A DNA stretch of 64,000 nucleotides from Kryptolebias marmoratus (GCF_001649575.2 NC_051431.1:9770844-9834843), one strand, 5' to 3'. Positions 1 to 13,744 are shown, counted from the first letter of the stretch. Numbers and translations are program-made. The notes: generated from the letters alone by a model not told the origin.

Positions 1-247
1 AAAATATAGACAGAAAGACCCTGAGGGGATGTATACATGAATACACAACCAGGAACAGGGACTGGTGGAACAAGGAAATGTAGAGAAAGAAACAAACACA
101 CTGAAGGAAAATACTGACAAATCTATAAAATAACACAGAAAGTGAAGCTGAAAAGTCATTGACCAGTTCACAGATTCCATAATAATTCAACTATAAAACA
201 ATAAAACACCTAAAGCAAATGTTCTCAAACTCATTTGTTCTCAACTC

Positions 248-333
248 AACGTGTAGTTGTGGTTTTCATTCAATTTGTTGTTTTTTTTCCTCCAAGCATA
301 ATGGTCAAAAGTTATATTTAAACTATTTCTTGT
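248..333 (+). repeat. direct repeat, copy 1 (plch1 intron)
   Basis: About 80 bases, including GTTGTGGTTTTCATTC, a T-run and GCATAATGGTCAAAAGTTAT, recur at 640-717 in the same orientation with a few mismatches. The surrounding intron 1-1074 shows no exon that I can support. Confidence 0.75.
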
Positions 334-639
334 TTCGAGGTTTATTTTTTACCTTGAGTCTTTTTTCTGCAAAAAGTTGTCAGTTGCTCTGTTTTGCTTC
401 CACATCTCTTTTAGTAACTTCCAATCTGTTTAGTTTTAGAGACAATAAAAACTTTTGCAAAATTTGTTTTTGCCTTCAGGGCTTCGCCAGTGTAGATTTT
501 AAGATGTCTTTAAGAAGTCATTCTTTGTAGTTATTTTTACTTGCAGTTGAAATCATTTTTACTTATTAAAATGTTCTGCATTCCAGCTGCATCACAGGTT
601 AAAAGCAAAATGAACACAACCAAACTCTTAAAGAAAAGG

Positions 640-717
640 ACGTGTGGTTGTGGTTTTCATTCGATTCATTGTTTTTTTTTTTTCTAAGCATAATGGTCAA
701 AAGTTATATTTAAACTT
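640..717 (+). repeat. direct repeat, copy 2 (plch1 intron)
   Basis: Partner of the copy at 248-333. The spacing is about 390 bases. It could be a local tandem duplication or two copies of a short dispersed element. Confidence 0.75.
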
Positions 718-1074
718 TACACAAATGTGTTTTCTAAATGCATTAGAATAGTTAAGATGTGTTTTGTTTTTAAGTTTTAAGGCTTGTTTGAGTTTTACTT
801 TAAAAAGATTCTGAGTCAGACTTTTCATGCTTAAGTTGCAGAAAATATTTTCATCTAATGAGACTTGAGGGTAGGTAAAAACTAGATTCAGCAAAATCTT
901 GCCACGGGTAGTTTTTCTTTCTTTTTCTTTTTTTGAAAGGCTAGTCCAAGTCAGGTTTCTCAGTAAGTTTTTTATTTTCTATTTCCCAGAACTTAATGTG
1001 ACCCCATAATTTTAATTTGGTATTGAGTAACTAATGAAATTTTTGTTTGTGATTTTTTTAATTTTCTTTTTTAG

Positions 1075-4000
1075 TGGCACTAAACTATCAGACGGAGGGG
1101 CGGATGATGCAGCTCAACAGAGCCAAGTTCATGGTGAACGGGGGAATTGGTTACGTCCTGAAGCCGCCTCCCATGTGTAAAGGTACACAATCTAACAAAA
1201 TACACAAACAGGGAAACATACACAATGATGTGGAAATTATTCTTCAGCTTTGTTGTTTGACCAATGAAATACTGATATTTCTTTTACACCAGGTATAAAG
1301 TTACTGTAATGCAGAAAAAAATCTGGATTTTCAAAACATTTTAAATCTTAGGGATGCACAAAGAAAAATCTAAATGAAAGAGAAGCAAATGTATTTGCAG
1401 AAGTGTGTTTCAAACAAGCTATTTTTTGGTCTGTTATGTTCCTAATAGTGCTGTTCTTAACTTAACATTTCACATGCTAATAGAGTGAGGTGGCGTGTAC
1501 CTCTTTCAATCTCCTGTCTTTTATGTCGACAGGCAATTATGCAAATGCCTGTCTGTCTTTCAGCAAGATTTCCCATGAACCATTAGATGTATATTAATAA
1601 AACTCTCACAAAGTAATAATTGGATGCCCATCGACAACTGATTACCATTTGTAGTCAACCCAATTTAACAAGGTCACTACAGTCAACTGACCTTAGAAAA
1701 CACAAAAATAGCTACAATTCTGTCAATATTATAGATATTGAGCAAAAATTTGTAGCTGAAAGTAGCTGAGAGTAATCCACAACACATACTCTGAGCACAC
1801 AAGTTGTTTTGGCATGCAAGGTAGCAGATGATAAGCTTTTGTCAAGCAGTGTTTCATTACTGATGTTTCTTTTCCTTCATGATATCATGACACACATCTG
1901 CATGCTCCAGATGAGCCGACCGGTAAAAAAAAAACAAAAAAACAATCTGACGTAACAATTCTTTCTTGATCTCAGCTAATTAAGAGTATTTGGAATTAGT
2001 TTTGATTAAAAAGATGTGTCGAAATATCAAATGTTATCAAATGAACTGCATTCACTTAAAGACCAGGTAAGGACCTGATTAGGATTTGTAGACAATGCTG
2101 TCCACTGTGAGGAAACAGTGACAGAGAGCCTGGAAGTTAGGATTAACTGATGACATTAATTAAAGTTGCTGTTCTGTTTTTTTGCTCCCTCTAGGCTCAT
2201 TCAACCCATTCAGTGATGACCCACTTCCAGCTTGCCCCAAGAAGCAGCTAATTCTCAAGATCATTAGTGGACAGCAGCTGCCGAAACCACCAGACTCCAT
2301 GCTGGGGGACCGTGGGGAGGTAAAACAACACAACAAAACACAAACACAGTGCTCTCAGAGTCTCCATCTGTCACTCTGTCTTTTACACGTTTCCACATAC
2401 ATTTGCGCTTTTATACTTGATGGCTCAGAATTGTTCGTGTTTGTTCACAGCACATATAAAAACAGCGTCATGGCTGAATTTGGATTCATTCTTTTGTCCT
2501 CTCTTCTCTAACAGATTATTGATCCATATGTTGAAGTGGAGATTATTGGTTTGCCAGTCGACTGCTGCAAGGAACAAACACGAGTTGTTGATGACAATGG
2601 TTAGAAACACACACGAAAACAACCAGATCACATCACTGTTTACATGGTTTTAATAGGACTTTATTATTACCACCTGATTATGTAATTTTACTCACCTAAA
2701 TTATTATTTAGAGTATTTAGAATTAATAGCAACAATCCAAGACCAGGGACATTCTGATTCTCGTTAATACAGTGTCAGTTACATATGTTGCATTTTACTC
2801 TGGGCTGTGGAGCACTGGTAGGATCAAAAGTCAGATGAATTAATTAGAAACCCAAGGAAGCAGAACGTAATAAACTGCTGGTGTGACCCTTAACATGTCT
2901 CCACAGACGAGGGTTAACCACCAGGGGAGGACAAAACTATCAGCTGGGAAAGGTTATTCAGCCCTGAGGGCTCAACAGTATTATAGGATTAGATCATTGA
3001 TCCCTGAAATAGAATACATCATTTGATTCAACTCAGTAACAACTCTTTTTTTTTCCCCTGTTTTTTCTGGAAATCTTGCAGGGTGCACTTCAGGCTAGTA
3101 GAATACCAATAAACACTAAATATATTTAACATACCTCTGTTTTTTGCACCCAGGTTTTAATCCTGTATGGGAGGAGTCGCTGTCCTTCACACTCCACATG
3201 GCTGAGCTGGCACTTGTGCGTTTCCTTGTCTGGGACCATGACCCAATCGGGCGAGACTTTATTGGTCAAAGGACTGTTGCCTTCAGTAGCCTGATGCCTG
3301 GTTTGTGCAGAATTCTTGTGATTTCAGCTTTTATGAGAGACAGTTCAGAGCTTTTGGAGTGGGGTGATGTGGAAAGGTTATCAACAATTAATATCTTCCC
3401 TGCTGAAGATAGCTCTTTGAACAATCACAACTTGGATAAATAGAAGTTATTTCATATCAGATTGCTGAGCTAATGGTTATTCTAAAGAGAGGCAAGATCA
3501 AAGTGGATTGCTGCCACCTTAAAAAGCTCCAAACTCCAAAAGTTCATTGCAGCTCATTCAGTTGCTGTTGTAGAAACCTTGACATTGCAGCCATTTTTAC
3601 AATTCACAGTCATTCTAGCAGAAATATAAAATTCCTACTGGAAGTGAGTGGAACCCGTGCTGCACTGGAAGTGCTACAGTTAACTGTTGCTGCTATTTGT
3701 GCTTGCAAATAACTATAAAATCTATGCAAATAACTGCATAGTAAAATTGAAGGAATGTAAAAGGTTTTAAAATAGTCTTTGCATGAACTGCTGTGAAATT
3801 TTTGAAATTAGAGATTTAAGAAGACAGTAATCCCATTGTCGCTCGGACTAGTTATTAATTTATTAATCCAGTCAGAATTGAACTCTTTCTTCAAGTGGAG
3901 CTTGTTCAAAAAGATATTTACAACAAGTAAAATCTTAATTTTTGCAAAACTTTTCCACAAAACCACACTTCAAAAGATCTGAATTATGATTTTAAATTTC

Positions 4001-7000
4001 TAAATGTCTAAATAATCATGTCAAACAGTAGAACTATAGTATTTGTGTTAAATAGTGGTACCAGTTCTCGCAATAGTATTACCACCATTTAACACAAATA
4101 TTCAGGTTTATGTTTTAGTGCATAATTTTGCTTCTGACTCAGACAGTACCGCAGCTTTGGGGCACATTATTCTGTGAATCATGATTTGACTGATTTGTGT
4201 CATAAAGCAACAGTAGTTTTTGCAGAGAGTTTTACTTATTTATTTGAGCTGACCCAAAATTCCCCTTGTGAGGCAGCCACTACACAACCAACAGTCTGAT
4301 GGCAGCTTTCTTCAGCTCAGATTCCAGCTCAAACTCTTTCCCCCTTCATCTTTTAACAACAGGTTACAGACATGTTTACTTGGAGGGACTGACTGAAGCT
4401 TCCATCTTTGTGCACGTCTCAGTGCACGATGTCTATGGGAAGGTAAGTGCTCCAGCCCTGGTGTTTTTCTGTAGCATTCGACCATTAGCCTCTTTTGTCA
4501 GCAGAGATTATACTGTGGAGATAAACAGAAAATGTGTTTCTCTCCACACATCAGACTACTAAGGCTCTGCTCCTTTCTGTCTTTGTCTCCCTAGTGGAGC
4601 CCTCTTGTCCTGAATCCCAGCTTTACCATAATGCACTTTTTAGGAGCTAACAAGGTATAACTGAGACCCTGGGCTCTCTGTTGTGCTGCATGAAAAGACA
4701 ATGCATGCTGCAGATGTGCAGTCTGTGTCCAGCCGTACCTTTTGAGATGTGTTTGTGGCTGAAATAAAGTCATACAGATTTCTTGCAAAGATACTGATAT
4801 TGATATTTTTTATGCTCATTTTTATTTTTGTGTAGAGCTTAACAAAACAGTTAAAGCATGTATGCACAAAGGAACAACAGCTTCTTGCGTCTTGTTTGCT
4901 GTGCTGACAATACATGAGGAGTAAGAGTGCCATCTATTGGTATTGTTTCAAAAAGCATGCAGTTGTTTCATTTGCTTCAAATCAGATTCAAGGCTTTGGA
5001 TATCTTGCCATTGTTTTCCTAATAATTAACACTTTTGCTTCAGGCCTTTATCTGTGAAAAATTGTGTTCAGTATGTCAGATGTGCTGTTTCTCATTTACT
5101 TCCTGTATGGATCTTCCTGTCCTCAGGGTAATCAACTGCGAGGTATTCGCGGTTTCTTCAACCGCTCCTCCAAGTCCTCTGTGGACACAAACACCAGTGG
5201 TCTTCGAAAGCGCTCCATTAGCGACCACCTCCTGCGCCGCACAGCCAGTGCTCCAGCGAAGGGAAGGAAGAAGACAAAAATGATGCTGTCGGAGTCAGTG
5301 GCCTCAATATCTGACCACAAGAACGGCACTGGTCCAGGAGGAGAGGGAGCGTCAGGGAAGGAAGAATGGGTGGAGAAGCCTCTCCAGCCGCGAGCGCCAC
5401 TTATCCACAGGCCCATTTCCATGCCATTAGACAGACTTCTGCAAGGACAACTGTCCATCTGTTCTCCAGACAAGGAACAGCATGATATGGGAGGAGATAC
5501 TGTCATTAGTAAGATTTTTTTTAATAATCCAAGTCAAAGACCAAATTAGTTACAAAATGCATTTAACACAAGAGTTAGTTTTTGAAATTTAAAGTAGTCA
5601 TAATCTGTTATGTAATAGCGGTACTTAGAACATTTCGTTCACTTTGCTACATTATGTAATTAAATTAAAATTAGATGACAAATTAACCTTTTTTCTCACA
5701 GAATGTTTAGAGTGGCATTTGAAAGAAAAAAAAACATTTTAGCTGGAATTGTTTGACATCTTAATGAATCTAAGCTGCTTTCTGATTTTTCTCTTTCTTC
5801 TGCTACAGCTGTTTAAAACTCCATGTGAACTGATAGACTAATCTCCATAATACTTTAACATGCTTTTTCTGTCCCATCTTCATTTGTTGTTTTTCTTTAT
5901 AGTTGAGAACTGACTAGGATATTTCTGCAGGTAATCTAAAATACCTCCTGTCTGAAGGTTGCATTGTTTAAAGACATGAGTATTGCGTTCATCCAGTGTA
6001 TATTGTTTGAAAGTGGTCTCTGAGATATATTTTGATGTACCATTTAATTCCATTTGACCATGCCAATTCCATTTGATCATCTTTTCCCTAATACAATATT
6101 TGACAACATAAATTTGTATTTTTTTTCAACCTAAACAGCGCCATTTTCCAACTTCCCCTTCACAGTTGTTCTTGGTGATCCATTTGTCTGTGTATTACTA
6201 TTGCCTTGTATTGGATGCTTTGTTAATTGTTGTTCTTTGTTTTTTGGCTTTAGTTATGCATTAAATATATTATGTTATCCTATGTTTCTTAATCTTTTTG
6301 TTGATTTGTTTGTGTCCCCAGGAGGTTGCCACTTCAGCAGGCCCAGGTCTTCCTCTGTGGACCGTCTTCTCGAATCATCGTTAACCGCTGACTCAAACAT
6401 CTCTCCACCTTTAAAGTCAAACAGAAACAAAAAGCCTGAAGAGGCTTCTTACCTGGTTGTTGGTGCTGGTGAAGTAAAAAAGGAAGACATCTATGTCAAT
6501 TACCAGTCAGAACTCAACAAGTCAACAATCTCGTCAACAGAAACAGAGAAAAAACACTCCATGTTTCTTTCAACAAACAGCCAGACGACATCAGATAAAC
6601 CAGAAACATCATCGAATAGTACAACATTCACAGTTGGACCTTCAGTCTCCTCCTCTTCCTCCTCTTCCTCCTCCTACACCCCCTCATCTGTGGCACTTAA
6701 TTCTCCTGTCAGAATGAACAGTGGTCTGAAAGGTCCCAGCTCTTTGCATGATAGCACCATCTCTAGACTCATTGATGCCGTGTCCTTAGGCAATGAACAG
6801 GACACGTGTTGCTCCATTTCTGCTCTGATTGATCAGTTTGAAAGCACTGTTGACCAAAGTAATCTGTCCCGGGCATCAAACCTCAGGCCTACAACACCTA
6901 AAGCATTGGAAAATTTAAGGTCTCCTCTCAAGACCAACTCAACATCACCTAAAAAGAACCCCTTGATAAGTCCCCAAAAGGTAACTCAAAAGACAAATCA

Positions 7001-9008
7001 TGTTAACAGGGAAATATGTTCACCACCCAAGGTGTCCAGTGCAGATACTTGCACTCCAGCTCTCATCTCAAGCCCAGAAACCGCTGAGTTTGAGGAGATC
7101 TACACTATTCTGGATGAAGAAATTCTGTTGCCTGTGTCAGTGTACAACCTGAGGAAGCAGACAGTTCATATTCAGGCAGATACAACAGATCGCTCTCCTT
7201 CAAGCAGTTTAGGGTCCTCCCCAGCAAAGGCAGTTCACAGTTTAGGGAAAGGTCCCAGTGTGGCATGGAATGATGTGGACCGAAATTGGGGTAAAACTGA
7301 AGACGCTGAAGATACTGAGGAGAGGGTATACGAGGAAGTGAATGATCTCCCAATTGCATTACCTAAATCAGACCTGGGCTCTTCTACAAGTTACATGAAG
7401 TCCTCCAACAACTACTTACAAATTTTCCACCATTCAGCTAGAGAGACATTTACAGAAGTGGAGCTAAATGTTGATGAGGATCCATTGGAAATGATGCTGC
7501 CTTATCATGGCAACCAGTGTGAAGGGCTTACAAATCCAGCCAAACATGATGCTATTTATCAAAACCATGAGTCCATTCCCAGCTACTCCCAACAGAAACA
7601 TCCTTCTTCATACCCTCAACCACATTACCCAAAACGTGCATCTTATGCATCATTCTCACAGTTTCAATCACCAGTGGATCAACCATCACATCAGCTGTTC
7701 AATCACCATCAACAACAAGGTAGCCTCCAACCTCCAGTCCATCATAAATACACTGACCATGGACCATCCAACCTTGGCCCACTGCGTCAGAACAGCTACC
7801 CCATGTGTCAGAGCTACTCTGAGGTCTTTAACAACAACAGAGACTTCAGTATTTCTAACAAACAACAGAGAAACTTTAGTGGTAGCCAAATCCACAACAA
7901 GTCTCAACAAGATAGGCCAGGAAACAAACAGTTAAAAACTGAAAGAGTTGGGTGCTTTTACAATGGTTTTTCATCTGGTGAAGGCCTTTCTGGTCAATGT
8001 GCTGTATCTGGAAACATCTCCACAGAGAGAGGTTTATATTCACCCTCTTTTGAATGTGAAACACTGTACAGTCAGCTGGACTATGATTGCATTCTGCCCT
8101 CAACTGAGCCTTGTGCTTCTCAAAACATCCAGCCCCAAAACCAAAGTCAAACAAAATTATATGGCCATAAACAGTTTGGGATACGTAAGAATCACCTTGT
8201 CAATAACAAACTCCTGCCACACTCTGAGACCAGAGTTCCACTGCACTCAGATCTAGAGTCTTCATCTGCTTATCTCCAATCGGCTACCACAGATTCTAAA
8301 ACCCCAAGTCCCTGCAAGTCTAAATCTCTGGGTGACCTGACCTCTGAAGACATATCGTGCAATTTTCAGAGCAAATACCATATTATAAGTCGCAGTTTTG
8401 TCACTTCTCATATGAGGAAGCAAAAGCATAAAGGCACCATGGGGGAAGCAACTTTTCACTCACAATCGCTGGATCCACTTACAGAACAGCTACGCAAACT
8501 GGTCAGTCTGGAGGCAGATGATGGTGTTAGAGAAAGCCTCCGACCTCCTCAATTACAACAAGAAGCAAAACACCAAGCACGTAGTTTGTCTCCAAATGAT
8601 TCCAGGGACTTAGATGATTCCCCTCCTACTCTTACCCGTCGCCTATCTTCCCGAAGCCAAAGCCGAGTGCGTCACATCAACAGTCGTGCTCGCGAACGGC
8701 AGCAAGAAGCTCTGAAACCTCGTCCAGGGGTGGTGATCAATAGTACTTCCAGCATCGGTGGGGTGGTACGGCGGAATAAACCAGCCTTGCAGAATCTAAC
8801 ACCTAACAGACACTCTACCGGTTCTTACATAGCAGGCTACCTTGGTGAGCTGGATGACAGAGGACTTCCTGAAGGGGCCTGCACCTCGGTACGCTATGGC
8901 AATGGGGACAGTCTTGGAGATCTATTCTATACAGACAGCTCTCTCCCACCTGTAAACACATCTCATTCATCATCTGAACCTGAAGTTTACTTTCTGCTTA
9001 GGCTATAA
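1075..9008 (+). CDS. plch1: plch1, phospholipase C eta-1, 3' portion (8 exons)
   Basis: Exons on the + strand: 1075-1182, 2195-2319, 2515-2599, 3154-3300, 4363-4442, 4595-4654, 5127-5508 and 6322-9008; all junctions are GT-AG and the phases agree. The first exon ends the catalytic Y half of the TIM barrel ([16 protein letters not shown]). The next five encode the C2 domain ([44 protein letters not shown]). The last two encode a long, poorly conserved, Ser-rich tail unique to PLC-eta, with conserved islands [52 protein letters not shown] and a C-terminal YFLLRL. The family hydrolyses PIP2 to IP3 and DAG at membranes, is Ca2+-sensitive and is enriched in neurons. The tail islands match eta-1 as I recall it, hence plch1 rather than plch2. 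The 5' exons (PH, EF hands, X domain) lie left of the window. A TCC-rich stretch near 6650-6680 encodes a poly-Ser run. Confidence 0.93.
1550..1900 (+). repeat. dispersed repeat family R1, + copy in plch1 intron
   Basis: Contains CTGTCTTTCAGCAAGATTT, CATGAACCATTAGATG and AAAACTCTCACAAAGTAAT, then GGATGCCCATCGACAACTGATTA. The same order of words appears at 24555-24910 (+) and in reverse complement at 13000-13160. The wording matches a repeat common in fish genomes, probably the 3' part of a non-LTR element; the class is inferred. Confidence 0.7.
4039..4102 (+). other. intronic hairpin (imperfect palindrome)
   Basis: Arms at about 4039-4061 and 4080-4102 are reverse complements with one or two mismatches (core TTTGTGTTAAAT and ATTTAACACAAA), around an 18-base loop. 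It lies inside the plch1 intron 3301-4362, on the transcribed strand. It may be a short MITE relic or a pre-miRNA-like fold. Confidence 0.6.
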
Positions 9009-10140
9009 CTCTGACCATAATTTAATGTGGAATTAGGAGTTACCCTTGGTTAGGTTTAGTAATACCAAAAGCCAGATGACCAATGAAATGAAATCTTGCA
9101 CTTGTTTCTTGACATGTTGACATTTTCCTCTCTAAGAGTTTTGAAAATATCATTCTGGGCTGTTTCTGGTCTGTACAATAAACTGTAAGCGAAACATTGC
9201 ATTTAATCCATGGTTGGACTCAACAGCATGAAATTACCTGTATGAAATGTCTACTTTTCAGTAGAGAATGGTCTTGTTGACTGTGTAGTGTCTTTACTCT
9301 GCTAAATGTGTAAATGTATTTGAGAAATTTGAGTCCCTCCAAACGACTTCCTGATCAGACTGATTGTACAAACTCTTGTTATTTTTGTCCCTGTGTTGTA
9401 CCGTCCAATCTACGTTCAATGACTCTGAAGCAAAAAAAAAAGGAATCAAAAAAAGAGAAAAGGCGGAGAAGGAATGTCTTTCTTTGCATCTTTTGAATGT
9501 GTAGTATATTCAAGCGGCTGATTTTATTAGAAGGATTTCATCTTTTCAAATATCTCATGCAAGTCTTCCTTAGTATTTCCTTAATTGCGTTATGTGTAAA
9601 TATCCCTGATATCATTTTTCATTTGAGATGGGTTTTAGCTGAGAATCATTTATGTTTGTGCATGTTACACGTGAACATGTCAAGCATGACTATGCACCAG
9701 TTTATACAATAGATGTTGGATTACCTAAACACATTTGCAAATGACAGAGGTCATAGGCTTGTTTGTATTGGGCACAATACAGTTCATGAATTTCTGTGCT
9801 TGGACTCGTTGCTCTCTATGACTTGTAAAATTTGATGGCAAAAATTAAAGAAAAATTGGAATTTAAAGTTTTTTTTATTTTTTATAATTGCTTTGATACA
9901 GACAGTAAAATATGCTCTTGTTCTTTGGGGTTATTTTGTTTTGTATAACTTGATGGATGGAATAAATGATGTGACAGCTACACAGGGTCAAGCTGAGGAG
10001 TGAAGGGCAGTGAAGGTATAAGTTTGTTTTTAAACAGTTGTTTCAGTATTACACCATACTTTTTTTTTCTTTTTATTGTTGCTCATTGGAAAACTGAGCA
10101 TTTTTCCTATCAATGCAATAAAACAAAATTTTTGATTTGA
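9009..10140 (+). other. plch1 3'UTR
   Basis: Non-coding sequence directly after the plch1 stop codon. AATAAA-type hexamers occur at 9177-9182, near 9960 and at 10117-10122, so alternative 3' ends are possible. The last is followed by a T-rich and GT-rich stretch and is my choice for the main site. No open frame of note. Confidence 0.6.
10117..10122 (+). promoter_or_regulatory. poly(A) signal AATAAA, probable distal plch1 site
   Basis: A canonical hexamer 1.1 kb past the plch1 stop codon, with a T-rich and then GT-containing element within about 40 bases downstream. This is the usual arrangement of a vertebrate polyadenylation site. Confidence 0.5.
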
Positions 10141-10543
10141 ACTAATGTCATGTTTACGTCGTCTTTTACTCCACAGTAACATTATAGAACAAAATGCAGA
10201 TCAAGCTCAATAATTTAATAGACTTGTCTTCTTGGGAAATGTGGATCTCCCATTAAACTAATTAACATACGCCAAGAAAATGTCAAATGTCTTAAGTGCT
10301 TAAGTGTGTCAGTTCCTTCATTAAACATCATGAAAGATTTTATTCAATGTAGAAGCTACCATTTTTTTTTTCCAAGTACAAATATGTACTTTATAAGTCC
10401 ATTTTCTGCCAAACACAATATGATTAAATCATAGTAACATTTGGTAGGATGGTAAAACTTGCAATCAGATAGTGACTTGTTTCAGCCTAACAGTAATAGC
10501 TTTACGCTAATAAGAGAAATTTTTCATTTTCAAACTTAATAGG
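10141..10543. other. intergenic, no gene seen
   Basis: AT-rich sequence after the plch1 poly(A) region. No open frame, RNA gene or repeat that I can support. Confidence 0.5.
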
Positions 10544-10705
10544 GGCAGCTGTAGCTTGGTGGTCAGTGCCGCAGTTTTGTAATCCTGAGGCTGCAGGTTT
10601 AAGCCCAGGTTGTGTCAGGAAGGTCATCCACTGTAAAACAATTACCAAACTTTCATGGGAATTTGCTTGCTGTGGCAACCCCTGCAGAAGTGAGAGACCA
10701 AAGGA
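10544..10705 (+). repeat. tRNA-derived SINE relic
   Basis: Starts GGGGCAGCTGTAGCTTGGTGG, which resembles a pol III A box (TRGCNNAGTGG). It continues with GCAGGTTTAAGCCC, a decayed B box, then AGGAAGGTCATCC and GCTGTGGCAACCCCTGCAGA. The last two words are hallmarks of a SINE/MITE body common in fish. It is degraded and not a functional tRNA gene. Confidence 0.65.
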
Positions 10706-12999
10706 AAATCAATATTGTGTTCAAAGTTAATAAAGTCAACATTTTGGAATAAACTACCACCAATGCCTCTTGTACAGTCTAGTTGACTAGTGTGTTAGTT
10801 ATCAACATCACTGGGTGCAGCTTAGAAGTCTTAATGACAAAAAATAAAATAATATGGATCTCATCACAGAATTACCAAATTTACACATAATTACCTCCAT
10901 CACCTGCTAATCAAGAGCATTATTTCAGATCCATATGACTTTCTGTTGTAGAAGAGCTGTTTTCTGATCACAAACAAGAAAAGAAATATCTGTTGTACTG
11001 ACTGTATGTGATTTCTTAAGAGATTATCTATAGATTGAGGGAGGAAAATATTTAGGCAGTTTCCTCAGTTGTCCTAAAATTTTCGGAAGGCCCTCCAGAA
11101 TGAGCCACCAGATGGACTCTCCTTTATAAACCTCGAGGGAGACTCTGATACAGCAGGTGGTTCTCTACAGCTCATTGAAAGAGTGCTTACAGCTCTCCAT
11201 GCGTCTGTGATCGAGGCAGTTATTTCTGGATTTTTTATTACAAATTTACTGCATACTACATGTATGTGATCATTTCTGCATCATTGTATGTTGTACATGA
11301 ACTGCTGGAAAGCAACAAATCAGCTGCGCAGAAAAAGGCTTAGCAGGAACAGTTTTCATTGTGCCGACCTCTTTTCAATATATTTTGCTCAAATTAAAAT
11401 CATGTTTATAGAAATCATGCATATTTACAAAGAAAATTATTCAATATGATATATACTATAAATAAAACTATTAACAAATTTAGGATATAAAACACTTTAT
11501 GTTGAAATAATCTGGTCAGTTGTAACAGAAAAGTAGGCTTTATTTAGTAACAGATATACCGAGTACATAAAAATGACCAAAGCTCATCAAAACAAATTAA
11601 AAGTTCACAGTTTATATAACTTAAGAATGGTAGACAAAAAAGACTTAATAAAATAAAGTTAAACATATTTCACAAATGCCTGACTGATAACTTCTTCTAG
11701 GTGCAGCTTTTACCTTAAAAGGAGAGCCTGTTTTCCCATTTAACATATTCATGCACATTTATGTATCAGTTTGGAAATAATAAAAGCAGAAAATGTTTTC
11801 ACTTTTGCTGAAAATCACTTTTCTTTATAATGAAAAAATAACATATGTGTCTAGTTTTGTTTAGAGGCTACAAAGAGGGATTATTTCTTTGTTGAATGAG
11901 TTGAGATGGAACAGAATGTAAATGTTTTTTAAGGTAACTTAAGTGTTACCTAAAACTCAAAGGTGAAATGAGCCAAGGCTACTGCACAGTATTTTTACAT
12001 TTCTTCATAATAATCATGTGGCATCAACTTAGATAGCAGAGCCTACTCTATGCTCAATCTTTTCTACCTGAAGCTTGAACAGAGATTATTTCTACTACTG
12101 ACTCAATTAATGAGTCTTTATCATCATTATTATTATTACTTATCAAGTGGCAAGGATGTGTATTATAGTAAAAAATATGCTTTTTTCATTGTGTGTCCAC
12201 AGCATTCAGTCAGATCCAATTATTAACTTTCATTTAAAGTATTATAGGTCATCTAAAAACCTGGCTCTGTCTAGTCACCTGTGATCTGTGAAAGCACAAA
12301 AACAACTGAACAAACATGCCCAGCCTGTTTTCTCCCCTGTGTGTTGCCTCACTCTGTAATTGTATAATGAGATGTAATTGTTTGTGAAATGAACAGTAAT
12401 TAAGATAATCAGTTTCACACCTGCAGCTCCTCAGCACCTTTTACTTTGCTGAACTTAATTTGATATTTCTTAATTTTTAACTTCTGCATTAAAGCCAATC
12501 TACTCAATCTGTATGACACATTACAGATTACAAAAGTTACAAATGATACAAAAAACTTGCTTATGACAAAAAAAAAAAGAGAAAAAGAAAAATGAAACAC
12601 CAGGTGCAATGTATGATGTGATGCTGTTTGCATAGTTTGCTTTTTGGCTCTTCCTCTTGGCCAGGTCATTGTTGTAAATGAGAATTAGTTCTCAAACCAA
12701 CTCACCTGGTTAAATGAAGATTAAATAAAAATAAATAGAAACATAAATAAATAAAATAAAACATAAGCTTATAATAAATGTCCTAGGCGTATATGTAATC
12801 AACTCACTGTGGCATAAGACAAACTGCTTGATTACAACTGATGGCACAAAAATCCTAACACTTAAATCCATTTTAGAAATAAAGGCCTGGCATTCCTTAA
12901 AGGAAAGCATATCATCCGCTTCCTTTATTAAACAAAAAAATCATCTTATCCTAAGAAGGGACAGAGTTATAGCCTTTTGATCAAACCTTTTAAATGTGC
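10706..12999. other. intergenic, no gene supported
   Basis: AT-rich throughout. The only compositional outlier is about 11090-11225, which is richer in G+C and open in one frame for about 50 codons but has no family that I recognise. Other short open frames look like chance. Confidence 0.5.
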
Positions 13000-13160
13000 A
13001 CCACAATATGTGCAGTCTCGTGCAATATTGCAAGATCAAGTTAGATGTGTTTGAGCTTGACTAAGTTGTAGCCATTTTTGTACTTTCTGACAGTTTTATT
13101 AAAATCCATCCAGTGGTTCATGAGATATTTTGCTGACAGACAGACAGTAATGACTCTTTT
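13000..13160 (-). repeat. dispersed repeat family R1, minus copy
   Basis: Read on the minus strand it gives CTGTCTGTCTGTCAGCAAAA, then ATCTCATGAACCACTGGATG and AAAACTGTCAGAAAGTAC. This is the same word order as the copies at 1550 and 24555. Confidence 0.7.
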
Positions 13161-13744
13161 GTTTTTAGCAAGTATTCAAATTGTATTATTTAAAACCATT
13201 AAATCGTAGCTGCTTAAAATGATGTAGACGGCAAGCACATTTGCATGACTGGGAAAAATATTGGCACCTGATTAACCCTTCTGCATCTGTCGATGGATGC
13301 CAAGCTCACATGAACCTGTACAGCTGTGGGAATTTCAGGACAGATGGTGAACTCAAGTTTTATCAGAAGCAGTTAGCAAAAAGGTGGAGAAGGGGCAATA
13401 AAACCTTCTTTAACAAGATGTACCAACTAAAATGGTCAGAACTGTGGCCTTCATCAGATGAGACAACCCTCTTGTAACAGCCACTAATAATGTCAGGCCA
13501 CCTGCATCTGTTTGAACAAACTGGCTTAATTGCCATTTGCTATATTTGTGATTCAGTAAGATAAATAAACCCTAATTAAGAAGCACTTTTTTGTTTGGAC
13601 GTTAATTTGATCTTTATTCAAACTAAAAAAATATATTGTTTTCATTTTTGTTATGTCCGAGAGCTGAGAGTGTTTTCAAATTGAATTAATTAGTTTTCCA
13701 CAATCGTTCCCTGTGACATGAAAAGGAGAAGCAAGTAAAAAAAA
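13161..13744. other. intergenic, no gene supported
   Basis: Contains a 78-codon open frame at 13241-13477. It has no recognisable domain, no splice context and no paralogue in the window, so I do not call it a gene. Confidence 0.45.

Noticed and set aside
1074..1298. Open frame starting at 1074 as a separate gene
   Set aside because: Only 1075-1182 is coding, as a plch1 exon in phase with the exon at 2195; the rest is intron.
13241..13477. Possible small intergenic gene of 78 codons
   Set aside because: No domain, no promoter or splice context and no paralogue; the length is expected by chance.
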